Shown here: in pieces, positions 18,125 to 26,355 of the stretch
How positions within the stretch are numbered: the first letter of the stretch is position 1
Layout: each line of letters begins with the position of its first letter
Assembly (NCBI GenBank): GCA_041671765.1
Contig: JBAZAX010000002.1
Coordinates: forward strand, 20,205-84,204
Length of the DNA stretch: 64,000 nt
Direction: 5' to 3'
From: JBAZAX01 sp041671765
Lineage (GTDB): Bacteria > Babelota > Babeliae > Babelales > RVW-14
The notes under the pieces: model-generated
Databases searched by the model: none
Told to the model about the DNA's origin: nothing
The model's input: only the letters and a program-made list of their open reading frames with translations
Position numbers and translations under genes: made by a program

Positions 18125-18155
18125 ATAGATGCTGAAACTAGTTCAGCATGACAAA
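18125..18155 (+). repeat. Short hairpin repeat, covarying copy 2
   Basis: ATAGATGCTGAA, loop ACTAG, TTCAGCATGACAAA. It matches the 19922 and 61566 copies in layout, but the second stem pair is G-C instead of C-G on both sides, so the helix is kept. Confidence 0.8.
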
Positions 18156-18285
18156 GTGTTGCCAAAGCTCTGCCTGATTCACTGCTATATTAATTTTAGA
18201 GCTATCGAGTTGCTGTTAATATAAATATTTTATGTTTACTCGCTTAAATCAACCAATTTTCCTGAAAAAATACGCTATATCCAAA

Positions 18286-20310
18286 TCACTGGCTCGAAAC
18301 AATAAACACTCTGCTATCAAATTGATCAAGATCAATCTGACTCAAAAGTTTGTGTATGCTAGAAAACGTTTGTGATTTTAGAAATATCTGTCTGATTTCA
18401 ACATTCTGGATTTTAGAAATCACAGGTTGAGCAGGTCCAAGTATCTGAATTTTTAAATCTTGAGAGTCGTTAATTTTATTCAAAATATCTGCAATAGAAT
18501 TGGCATCTCTATCAAGTTGAATATCAGAATTATTTTTTATCTCTATCTGAACGAGTCGGCCAAATGGTGGATAACAAATTTCTTTACGTAAAACGGCTTC
18601 GTCCTCACAAAATTTAAGATAATCAATCTCATTCAAATAATTGAAAATTTTATGATCTTTCATCATCTGAATTATTACAGTACTGGGAAGCTGCCCACGC
18701 CCTGCCCGACCTGCAACCTGAATAAGTTGCTGAATTGAAGTTTCAGCCGCGTTATAAATGGGCATGTGTAGGTTCAAATCTGCCCACAGCACCCCAACAA
18801 GTGTAACACGCGGGAAATGATACCCCTTGGTAATAGTCTGAGTTCCAATAAGAATATCTATTTTCCCCTGCTCAAAATCTTCCACCGTTTGATACCATGA
18901 CCTTTTTTGGCTTGTGGTATCAAGATCTGCTCGCGCAATAATGGCAGTGGGAAAAAGTTCTTGAAATATTTTAACAGCTTGCTGCGTCCCCACGCCCTTT
19001 TTTAAAAAATTCTTCTGATCAGACTTACAATCAGGGCATGCTGCCGGTAATGGCTTTTGAAAATCACAGTAGTGACATCGTAGCGTTTCCTGACCATAGT
19101 GCGAATGCAATGTTAAACTCACGGAACAGTTTGAACACTGAAAAACATGCCCACAGTCTTTGCATTGCACAAAAAAGCTGTACCCTCGTCTATTCAGATA
19201 AATAATTGCCTGCTCTTTGCGGCTTAGGCAATCCCTAATCGCAGTTTCAAGCTCTCGAGACACCCAAAAATTACTTCGTCTTTGGTCTTTTTGCGATTTT
19301 AAAATTACTTTTTTAATCTCCGGAAAACTACCCGCAAATCTCTTTGTTATATTAAAAAGCTTCCAGCCTTTTGTTTGCACATTATGCAAAGAACTAAGTG
19401 ATGGGGTGGCTGATCCAAGAAGAATTGGAATTTTATAGATACTAGCACGCCAAATTGCAATCTCTTTACTATTCAAGCGTGGATGTTTTTTTTCTAAAAA
19501 ACCATGCTCGTGTTCTTCGTCTATAATTATCAAGCCCAAATTATTTACTGGCAACATTATTGGCATATGTACGCCAATAATTAATGCAGGCTCGTTTTTT
19601 AGTAATCCATTCCACAAAGCCCGCCGATCTGCAGGCTTACTGGCCGAATGAAAACCGATGACTTTCGAATTGGGAAGTTTTTTTTGAAAAATACGCTCAA
19701 ATTGCAAACTAAGTGAAACTTCGGGAAGAAGCAGCAAAACGCTTTTGTTATTATTAATACACTCTTGAATTAAATTACTATAAACTTCGGTTTTGCCTGA
19801 TCCGGTAACCCCATGGATTAATGTGGGTTTATAATCAGGATTTTTTACAAACGGTTTTAGGTAATCAACCACAAGCTGTTGCTCATCAGTTAATTGCACG
19901 TTATGAGGAACAATTGTTTGGATAGATCCTGAATCAAGTTCAGGATGACAAAGAGGCGCATCCTGCCTGCCCGCCACAGCCTTGGCGACGGCGGGTGTTT
20001 TTTTGTCTGCGAAAAAGCCTCTAATTCGTTGGTAAAAATGCAAACTGGGAACAAAATAAAATTTTGAAATTTTTTCGATAAATTCCGCGTATTTTATATC
20101 ATCAGGAAATTGCTGCAATCCCAAAATCTCTCTTACATTGAAATCAGAGTAAAAATTTGAATCAATCTGGACAACATAAGCCAGATGCTGAGATGTCTTG
20201 AGGGGAACTTTAATAAGTGCCCCAACTCCAATTTTGCCTTCAAGCTCTTCAGGAATTTTGTATGTTAACGGTCGCTGAAATCCATTTAAGAGAAGAACGG
20301 TTGCAAACAT
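18286..20310 (-). CDS. priA: Primosomal protein N' (replication restart helicase PriA)
   Basis: 674 residues: N-terminal DNA-binding part, GVTGSGKTEVY (Walker A), IIDEEHEHGF (DEAH-like box), GSATPSLSS, the zinc-binding cysteine cluster (CKDCGHVFQCSNC, CHYCDF, CPDCKSD) and ILIGTQTITKGYHFP, then VAGRAGR. It reloads the replisome at stalled forks. Residues about 103-132 (TPAVAKAVAGRQDAPL then CHPELDSGS) are not part of the family: they are encoded by two short palindromic repeats at 19922-19996, sitting in the linker before the helicase core. The ATG is 3 nt after the stop of the DUF374 gene, so the pair is probably coupled. Confidence 0.95.
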   Translation of the reverse strand: MFATVLLLNGFQRPLTYKIPEELEGKIGVGALIKVPLKTSQHLAYVVQIDSNFYSDFNVREILGLQQFPDDIKYAEFIEKISKFYFVPSLHFYQRIRGFFADKKTPAVAKAVAGRQDAPLCHPELDSGSIQTIVPHNVQLTDEQQLVVDYLKPFVKNPDYKPTLIHGVTGSGKTEVYSNLIQECINNNKSVLLLLPEVSLSLQFERIFQKKLPNSKVIGFHSASKPADRRALWNGLLKNEPALIIGVHMPIMLPVNNLGLIIIDEEHEHGFLEKKHPRLNSKEIAIWRASIYKIPILLGSATPSLSSLHNVQTKGWKLFNITKRFAGSFPEIKKVILKSQKDQRRSNFWVSRELETAIRDCLSRKEQAIIYLNRRGYSFFVQCKDCGHVFQCSNCSVSLTLHSHYGQETLRCHYCDFQKPLPAACPDCKSDQKNFLKKGVGTQQAVKIFQELFPTAIIARADLDTTSQKRSWYQTVEDFEQGKIDILIGTQTITKGYHFPRVTLVGVLWADLNLHMPIYNAAETSIQQLIQVAGRAGRGQLPSTVIIQMMKDHKIFNYLNEIDYLKFCEDEAVLRKEICYPPFGRLVQIEIKNNSDIQLDRDANSIADILNKINDSQDLKIQILGPAQPVISKIQNVEIRQIFLKSQTFSSIHKLLSQIDLDQFDSRVFIVSSQ
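19922..19996 (-). repeat. Two repeats inserted in priA (hairpin plus GGCGGG element)
   Basis: 19922-19952 is identical over 31 nt to 61566-61596. 19961-19996 holds a second palindrome (CCCGCC...GGCGGG) sharing GGCGGGCAGGCAGG with the nested part of copy A at 1171-1294. Both are read through in the priA frame. Confidence 0.85.
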
Positions 20311-20312
20311 TG

Positions 20313-20945
20313 TTATAACATATCTCCGGCTGTATGAGTCCTAAGTGCCTTAGGATCGCACTTGCTAACATGAATATTAATTTTGCTGAATGGCAATGGA
20401 ATTTGAAATTTATCCCAACTTTTTTTGAATGTAAAATGCCAGGAAGATGAACATTCCACAAAAAACAGTGGCTTATTCGCAGTAATTGCCAAAAATGGAA
20501 CACCCTGTTTAAGTTCAAATGCAGGGCCTCTTGAACCATCTCCAACAATACACAACGATTGATTATCTTTTAAGATTTTTAGGGCTTGCCTGGTAACCTG
20601 AATTGGATTTTTGAAAGCAGACCCATAAATCGCTTTATATCCAAACAACTCAACAACGCTTCCTACTAACTTTCCATCATTACTACTACTAACAATACAA
20701 TGCTGAGCGGCTTTTACTTTAATAAGAAAATACGCTGCAGCAATCGTCTGTTGATGCCAAAAATAAAATACTCCAACGTTTTCACTGAAATTTTTATTTA
20801 AATTTGAATCAAGAGAAAAACTCAAGCGATATGTCATAAAAAGTAAACGCGTTAAACCATATAATAAGTACTTTGTTATAAAAAACAGAGCAGTATCTCG
20901 CTTTATGCTTAAAAAAACCGGTATAAAAAAATTACGTAGGGCCAT
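20313..20945 (-). CDS. DUF374 lysophospholipid acyltransferase-like protein
   Basis: 210 residues from the ATG at 20945, chosen because GAGGA sits 7 nt upstream; the longer frame begins at a TTG. The family motifs are present: FYFWHQQTIAAAY, IVSSSNDGKLV, IYGSAFKNPIQV, IVGDGSRGPAFELKQGV and SWDKFQIPLPFSK. DUF374 is placed in the lysophospholipid acyltransferase superfamily and is often linked to lipid A or outer-membrane lipid work. Followed 2 nt later by priA. Confidence 0.85.
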   Translation of the reverse strand: MALRNFFIPVFLSIKRDTALFFITKYLLYGLTRLLFMTYRLSFSLDSNLNKNFSENVGVFYFWHQQTIAAAYFLIKVKAAQHCIVSSSNDGKLVGSVVELFGYKAIYGSAFKNPIQVTRQALKILKDNQSLCIVGDGSRGPAFELKQGVPFLAITANKPLFFVECSSSWHFTFKKSWDKFQIPLPFSKINIHVSKCDPKALRTHTAGDML

Positions 20946-21032
20946 AACAAATCCTCGTGTAAACTGTAAAAATGGGAAGAAGTAATAGGATATTAAACTT
21001 TTAAACAAAAATTAAGCTGAATAGGTTTTTCC

Positions 21033-23681
21033 ATGACAAAACTTAACAATTTTAAAGTATTTAAACACGTATTACCCAACGGCCTTACAATTTTAGTCAA
21101 ACCACAGCATACCATACCTAGAGTAGAATCACACCTCTGGTACAATGTCGGATCAAAAGATGAAGGGCAAGGAGAACAAGGAATAACCCATCTGATCGAA
21201 CATATGCTGTTCAAAGGCACTAAAAATCTTTCCGAATCGGATATAAATTTGATTACACACAAATTATCCGGAATTTCCAATGCATTCACTTCACACGATG
21301 CAACCTGCTATACATTTCGCTTCCCCAGCAACGTGTGGCAAGAGTCATTAGCACTTTTTGCAGAATGTATGCAGAATGCTACATTTGATCCACAAACGCT
21401 TGCTTCTGAACTTAAAGCCGTTATTGAAGAATTTAGGCTATATCAGGACGACTATCAGGGATTGGTTGTTGAAAAAATGATTGAGGCACTCTGGCCACAA
21501 CACCCATACCGAACGCCAGTTCTTGGACTCAAACAAGACATATGCAACATAGGGCAGGAAAGATTACTTGAGTATTACAAAAAGCACTATCACCCGGCCA
21601 ATGCTACCTTAGTCGTAGTTGGAGATGTTCAACCAAATGAGGTATTCAAACTGGCAGAAACACATTTTGGTAAAATTCCAGGCAAGCCGAATTACACAAA
21701 ACATAAATTTTTATTTGAGCCGGATATTCAACGTAAAACCATTCAACTGTTCAGAGACATTCAGGTTCCTTGGTGTTGCTACTTTTTTGAAATTCCTGGA
21801 CTACGGGATGGCCAAAACTATATTTTTGACGCCGCATCACTTCTGCTTGGCGGCGGGAAAAGTTCCAGATTACACAAAAAACTGGTTGAACAAACAGAAA
21901 TAGCCGTAGAAGTTGCCTGCTCGATTTATGAATTTTTTGATCGCGGACTTTTTGCAATCACTGTTTATCCAAAAAGTATGTCTGATATCGCACAAATAGA
22001 ACAAATCATAAATCTTGAAATTTTAGAGTTACAAAAAAAATTGATTGCAGATTGGGAGATGGAATCAGTTAAAAAACGTGCCCAAGTTGATTTTACCACC
22101 CTTCTTGAAGACACTGAAAAGCAGGCAGCTATGATAGGCAATCTTTATGTTGCAACAAAAGATGAATCTGCTTTTGAAAAATATATGGAAAACATCGAAA
22201 AACTGGATAAGAAACAGATTCAAAACTTTTTCATAGAATATTTTAGCCCTGCAACATTACACGCAGGATATTTATACCCAATGCTTGAGCTGGACAAACC
22301 AAAATTTCATAAATTACAAACAGAAGCAGACAAGCAAGAGGCAAAGCTTTTGGAAAAACTTATTCGCTCCACGCCGGTTGAAGGAGGAAAATGGGTTACC
22401 AAAGTTAATGAGAGCAAACTACAAAAATTTAGTTATCCAAAACTAAAAAGCTTCAAACTGGATAATGGCCTAGTCGTAACATTTTATAACAATCCAACAA
22501 TTCCAAGCATTAGCGCAATTTTGAATTTTAAAGCCAGTAGCTTGTATGATGAAGACGGAGCTGAAGGCTGCTTTATTTTTTTAATAAGGTTAATGCTTGA
22601 AAAAACGAAAAAATACGATGCAAAAAAAATGGCACAATTTTTGGAAACAAACGGAATTTACATTGGAAATCTTAACGACGTAATCACATTCAAATGTTTG
22701 AACCAAAATTTTGAACAAGCTCTTGATATTTTATATCAGATTTTAACTCAACCATCATTTGATGCTCAAACAATTTCGAAAATTAAACATCAAGCAATTA
22801 GCGAATTAAAAGAGTTTTGGGATACACCGCTTGAATTTATTGAACAGGTAACTCGTGAACATATTTATCAAAACCATCCATACAGTAAAAATCCGGCCGG
22901 CAATCTTAAAAGCGTTCCCAATTTAACTGCAGCTGACTTAAAAAAAAGCTTCAAGAAATATATTTCACCTGTAAACACAAATTTAATAATCGTTGGAGAT
23001 TTAAGCAATATTGATCTGGAAAAAACTGTAAAAAAACATCTTGGCACATGGAGTGGCCTAGAAATACCAGACTTAGAGTTCCCTGCAATTATTTTACCGA
23101 AAGATACCGAAAAACACATAAATTCAAACCGTGACCAAACCGTAATTACAATTGCGGCACCGTCTGTTTCTAGAAAATCGCCGGAATACAACCACCTTGC
23201 AATTTTAGATGTGATATTAACGGGAGGACCCGGATTCTCTTCTAACTCAAGATTGTTTGATTTACGCGAAAAATATGGGCTATTTTACGCTATCGGAGGT
23301 TCTCTTGTGTATGGAGCAAAAGAAGAACCTGGGTTAATGCTCATAAAAACATTGGTAAGTCATGACAAAGTAGAAAAAGCAAAAAAATTAATACTTGCAT
23401 CAATTAATGATTTAGGGCAGAATGGAATTATTCAGGATGAATTTGAAATGGCCAAAAACATGATCCTATCGAGCTTAGTTGAGAATTTTGAGAGTAACAT
23501 GCAAACTGCCAGCGCCTTTCTTTTTTTACAGAAATTTAAATTAGATATAAATTTATTTGACAAAATGGGGGATACTTTCTCTATAATAAAGATAGATGAA
23601 GTAAATAAAGTTGCAAAAAAGTTTTGTCGAAGTAGTTGTTTTTCTTTTATTACGGTTGGTAGGGCTAGACCGAATCGATAG
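21033..23681 (+). CDS. M16 family zinc protease, two-domain
   Basis: 882 residues in two M16 halves. The first half has the inverted zinc site HLIEH (residues 53-57) with LKAVIEEF downstream supplying the third ligand; the second half (from about residue 470, SFKLDNGLVVTFYNN) lacks it, as usual for the inactive half of pitrilysin-type proteins. No convincing signal peptide at the chosen start (MTKLNNFKVFKHVLPNG), so it may act in the cytoplasm or the first helix may lie elsewhere. It ends just before the histone-like gene. Confidence 0.9.
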   Translation: MTKLNNFKVFKHVLPNGLTILVKPQHTIPRVESHLWYNVGSKDEGQGEQGITHLIEHMLFKGTKNLSESDINLITHKLSGISNAFTSHDATCYTFRFPSNVWQESLALFAECMQNATFDPQTLASELKAVIEEFRLYQDDYQGLVVEKMIEALWPQHPYRTPVLGLKQDICNIGQERLLEYYKKHYHPANATLVVVGDVQPNEVFKLAETHFGKIPGKPNYTKHKFLFEPDIQRKTIQLFRDIQVPWCCYFFEIPGLRDGQNYIFDAASLLLGGGKSSRLHKKLVEQTEIAVEVACSIYEFFDRGLFAITVYPKSMSDIAQIEQIINLEILELQKKLIADWEMESVKKRAQVDFTTLLEDTEKQAAMIGNLYVATKDESAFEKYMENIEKLDKKQIQNFFIEYFSPATLHAGYLYPMLELDKPKFHKLQTEADKQEAKLLEKLIRSTPVEGGKWVTKVNESKLQKFSYPKLKSFKLDNGLVVTFYNNPTIPSISAILNFKASSLYDEDGAEGCFIFLIRLMLEKTKKYDAKKMAQFLETNGIYIGNLNDVITFKCLNQNFEQALDILYQILTQPSFDAQTISKIKHQAISELKEFWDTPLEFIEQVTREHIYQNHPYSKNPAGNLKSVPNLTAADLKKSFKKYISPVNTNLIIVGDLSNIDLEKTVKKHLGTWSGLEIPDLEFPAIILPKDTEKHINSNRDQTVITIAAPSVSRKSPEYNHLAILDVILTGGPGFSSNSRLFDLREKYGLFYAIGGSLVYGAKEEPGLMLIKTLVSHDKVEKAKKLILASINDLGQNGIIQDEFEMAKNMILSSLVENFESNMQTASAFLFLQKFKLDINLFDKMGDTFSIIKIDEVNKVAKKFCRSSCFSFITVGRARPNR

Positions 23682-23706
23682 CCCCAAAGGAAGTAAGGAG
23701 AATAGC

Positions 23707-23856
23707 ATGGCAGTCAAGAAAAAAGCAAAAAAGGCAGCTAAGAAGGTTGTCAAAAAAGTTGCCAAGAAAAAGGTAGCTAAGAAGGCAGCTAAGAAGGTTG
23801 TCAAAAAAGTTGCCAAAAAGGCAGCTAAAAAAGTCAGCATGAAACTTGTCAAGTAA
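23707..23856 (+). CDS. Lysine/alanine-rich histone H1-like protein
   Basis: 49 residues made almost only of Lys, Ala and Val (MAVKKKAKKAAKKVVKKVA and on), like the basic tails of bacterial histone-H1-like proteins such as Hc1/AlgP, which bind DNA or RNA by charge. AAGGAG lies 6 nt upstream of the ATG at 23707, the best ribosome binding site in this area; a longer frame from 23611 lies inside the protease gene and is not needed. A 17-codon unit is repeated as a 35-nt direct repeat (23731-23765 and 23782-23816), so the gene has grown by internal duplication. A terminator follows. Confidence 0.8.
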   Translation: MAVKKKAKKAAKKVVKKVAKKKVAKKAAKKVVKKVAKKAAKKVSMKLVK

Positions 23857-23881
23857 TATACTCTGACAGTTGCAGATTTTA

Positions 23882-23911
23882 AAGCGATCCATAACAGGGT
23901 CGCTTTTTTAT
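23882..23911 (+). terminator. Rho-independent terminator after histone-like gene
   Basis: GCGATC...GGGTCGC hairpin followed by a T run (CTTTTTTATTTT). Confidence 0.8.
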
Positions 23912-23912
23912 T

Positions 23913-23944
23913 TTGACAAAACGCTCACATGTATTTATTATAAT
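23913..23944 (+). promoter_or_regulatory. Possible promoter of ndk
   Basis: TTGACA at 23913-23918 and TATAAT at 23939-23944 are both perfect, but the spacer is 20 nt, longer than the usual 17. The ndk ATG is 55 nt downstream of the -10. Confidence 0.4.
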
Positions 23945-23998
23945 TGCTCTTAATATAAGAACATTTGTATAGCATATAAACTAGAAGGATTTTAAGAA

Positions 23999-24502
23999 AT
24001 GACTCGTGCAAATAGTTTTTCTAAGACATTGATAATGGGTGGGGTATTTACAGTTATTGCTTTGCTAGGACTTACATTTTGGTACTTCAAATTTGCAAGC
24101 AAACCTGCCATTCAACAAACACTTGCCATCATCAAACCTGACGCCGTAGCAGCTGGAAACAGTGGTAAGATCATTGATAAAATTGAACAAAGCGGATTCA
24201 AGATTATTGCAATGAAAAAAACTGAATTAACAAAAGAAAAAGCAGAAGAATTTTATGCCATACATAAAGAAAAACCTTTCTTCGGCGAACTTGTAAGCTT
24301 CATGATCAGCGGCCCAATTGTTGTTCTTGTTCTTGAAAAAGAAAACGCTATTGAAGAGTGGCGCAAGCTCATGGGCAAAGCAGAGATTGAAGGAACATTA
24401 CGCAACTTGTTCGGAACAAGTGTTACCAAGAATGCGGTTCACGGTTCTGATGCTCCTGAAACAGCAAAAGTCGAAATTAAACAGTTCTTTCCAGAGCTTT
24501 AA
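23999..24502 (+). CDS. ndk: Nucleoside diphosphate kinase with N-terminal membrane anchor
   Basis: Residues about 40-167 are an NDK domain: TLAIIKPDAV at the start and NAVHGSDAPETA with the phosphoacceptor histidine. NDK balances NTP pools by moving the terminal phosphate between nucleotides. Two things are odd. Residues 9-31 form a hydrophobic helix after a basic N-terminus (MTRANSFSKTLIMGGVFTVI), so the enzyme is probably membrane-anchored, perhaps facing outward. The segment between LMG and GTLR is about five residues shorter than in typical bacterial NDKs. AAGGA supports this ATG, and no internal ATG would give a normal NDK start. Confidence 0.9.
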   Translation: MTRANSFSKTLIMGGVFTVIALLGLTFWYFKFASKPAIQQTLAIIKPDAVAAGNSGKIIDKIEQSGFKIIAMKKTELTKEKAEEFYAIHKEKPFFGELVSFMISGPIVVLVLEKENAIEEWRKLMGKAEIEGTLRNLFGTSVTKNAVHGSDAPETAKVEIKQFFPEL

Positions 24503-24520
24503 AATTTAGATTTTTATATA

Positions 24521-24568
24521 AAAAAAAGAGGCAGATGATTTGTAAAAAATCATCCGCCTCTTTTTTTT
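24521..24568. terminator. Bidirectional terminator between ndk and the convergent gene
   Basis: A run of A, then AGAGGC.GATGATT / AATCATC.GCCTCT with one mismatched pair, then a run of T. It can end transcripts from both sides. Confidence 0.85.
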
Positions 24569-24601
24569 ATTTTTTAACAAACAACTCTGAGTTGTTTCAA
24601 A

Positions 24602-26329
24602 TTAACTAAGTTTGTCTTTTAATAAAACTAATTTACCCTGCAACAATTCTGTCTTAACTTTCAATTCTTGCAAAGATGTTTTCAAGCTAGAAAGCGAACC
24701 TTTCAGAGCTTTGGTTGCATGATCTTCTCTCGCTGGTAGTGGAGGCGGTGCATCCTCGCCTTTTCCATCTACATCTGGTTTGTGCTTACCAGGTTCTCTT
24801 TTAGGCAATTCTGGCCCTGGCTCGGGTCTTGGGACGACGGCCGGTGCCTTTTCTTTTTCTTTAATCTTTTCACCTAAAAACCTAATGGAATCATTGAGAG
24901 AGTCTCGTCCTTGGCCAAACAACTCTCTTTCAATTGTTTCTTTCTCGCGAACATCTTTAATAAAAGTCGCCATTCCCATTTCTTGATATGCATGTATCAA
25001 CTTAATTAAACTCTCAAATTTAACAGAACCTAGTTGATAACCAGTCTTTTGCTGACTACCAATAATACCCGATTTTGTAACCAACTGGTGAAAGCTGGAA
25101 ACTCCAGTTAATGAAGCTTTTAAAGCATTAAACACTTGGTTCTTTTGAATTGTGTTAGCTTCACGTAAAACGTCTGCTATTAAATCAAACATCTGGATAA
25201 AAAGACCAAAAGTTGCATCGGATACGTAGTCGTTTAAGGATTTAAGCAATCCTGGAAAATTTTTATCCTTATATGTGATTTCTGCGCTACTTATGTCAGT
25301 CTGAAGAGATTTAAAATTTTTTGCAGCCACATCTTCTTTAATTTTTTCAAGCAAAGCTTTTACAAAATCCAAGCCCTTAACTGAAGCTGCAAGTTGTTTT
25401 TTTGCATCAGCTGCCATTGCCTGAGCTTGTTGCGCAAGATATGCTTGATGCTCAGCTTTAGCCTCAGCTTCCCGCCTTGCTGCCTCTGCCTCATCTGCTT
25501 CTTTTTGCAACCTTACTCGGTCCTCTTCAGCAGCCTTTTCTGCAGCCTCTTTAGCTTTTCGCGCATCTTCTTCTGCGCGTCTTCGGGACTCCTCAGCCTT
25601 TCTTTGCTCTTCCTCGGCGGCAAGCATCGCCTTCGCCTCTTCTTCACGTTTTGTTTGTTCTGCTCGTTGACGATCCGCTAGCTCTTTTTCAAGTTCTTTG
25701 CGTACTTTATTCTTTGACTTTTTTATAGCAGCTTTTAGCAACCGTTCAATAACATTAGGTATCGTTGTATCTGTTGACTTCATTAATCTTACCAGATCAA
25801 TTATCTTATCACTGTTCTGTGAATGATACTTAAATTGCAAAAGGCTTATGACCTGATCAAAATCCTTTGTCCATTCAATAAATTTACACAAAGGCAGAAC
25901 AGCCATATCTACTAATATTCCCGACATAAAGTTTAAATTATTTAGACACAAATCAACATTTTTCTTAAATACAGTATCATAATCTATCTCAGCACTACTT
26001 TCATCAATAGCTTTAATCAAATCTTCCGCATTTCTAATTTCTTTCAAAATAAGGTCATTTGGGTCAGTTACAAGTCTATGAAGACGAGAATAAACCGATT
26101 GATCATTTAATGAACGCTGAACTGCATTAATAAAAAAGACATGAAAAGAATCTACAGATATTCCATGCAGCAAAGGCAAGCCTGCCCCCACACTCGGTTG
26201 CATCATAATACGATGCATTTCTTGATATAAATCATTTAAGCTCTCTGCTGCTGTCATTCCACTCAAGTACCCTTGCGAGAATACAAAAATGCCCCAAAAT
26301 AATACTACCCTAGTAATTCGATTAACCAT
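24602..26329 (-). CDS. Exported coiled-coil protein with shared C-terminal module
   Basis: 575 residues. A signal peptide (about 1-28) is followed by a helical region, a long Glu/Ala/Arg/Lys coiled coil at about 205-300 (EEEQRKAEESRRRAEEDARK and similar), another helical region and a proline-rich linker (VVPRPEPGPELPKREPGK). The last about 37 residues (KALKGSLSSLKTSLQELK...) match the C-terminus of the neighbouring 26356-30621 product, so the two are partners or paralogues in this part. AAAGGAG gives a strong start. Function unknown; an exported structural or effector protein is plausible for a host-associated bacterium. Confidence 0.7.
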   Translation of the reverse strand: MVNRITRVVLFWGIFVFSQGYLSGMTAAESLNDLYQEMHRIMMQPSVGAGLPLLHGISVDSFHVFFINAVQRSLNDQSVYSRLHRLVTDPNDLILKEIRNAEDLIKAIDESSAEIDYDTVFKKNVDLCLNNLNFMSGILVDMAVLPLCKFIEWTKDFDQVISLLQFKYHSQNSDKIIDLVRLMKSTDTTIPNVIERLLKAAIKKSKNKVRKELEKELADRQRAEQTKREEEAKAMLAAEEEQRKAEESRRRAEEDARKAKEAAEKAAEEDRVRLQKEADEAEAARREAEAKAEHQAYLAQQAQAMAADAKKQLAASVKGLDFVKALLEKIKEDVAAKNFKSLQTDISSAEITYKDKNFPGLLKSLNDYVSDATFGLFIQMFDLIADVLREANTIQKNQVFNALKASLTGVSSFHQLVTKSGIIGSQQKTGYQLGSVKFESLIKLIHAYQEMGMATFIKDVREKETIERELFGQGRDSLNDSIRFLGEKIKEKEKAPAVVPRPEPGPELPKREPGKHKPDVDGKGEDAPPPLPAREDHATKALKGSLSSLKTSLQELKVKTELLQGKLVLLKDKLS

Positions 26330-26355
26330 AAATTCTCCTTTATTTTTTAATAAAA

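Larger units (their letters stand above)
17923..18285. other. Intergenic stretch with two hairpin repeats, no gene
   Basis: No open frame of note between tRNA-Ser and priA. It contains two copies of the short hairpin repeat (18045-18076 and 18125-18155) and otherwise AT-rich sequence. Confidence 0.7.

Noticed and set aside
23611..23706. Longer histone-like protein starting inside the M16 gene
   Set aside because: The AAGGAG site belongs to the ATG at 23707, and the upstream residues do not resemble the repeat.
23553..23852. Phe/Leu/Ala-rich frame opposite the histone-like gene
   Set aside because: It is the reverse complement of lysine-rich codons, with no start signals.
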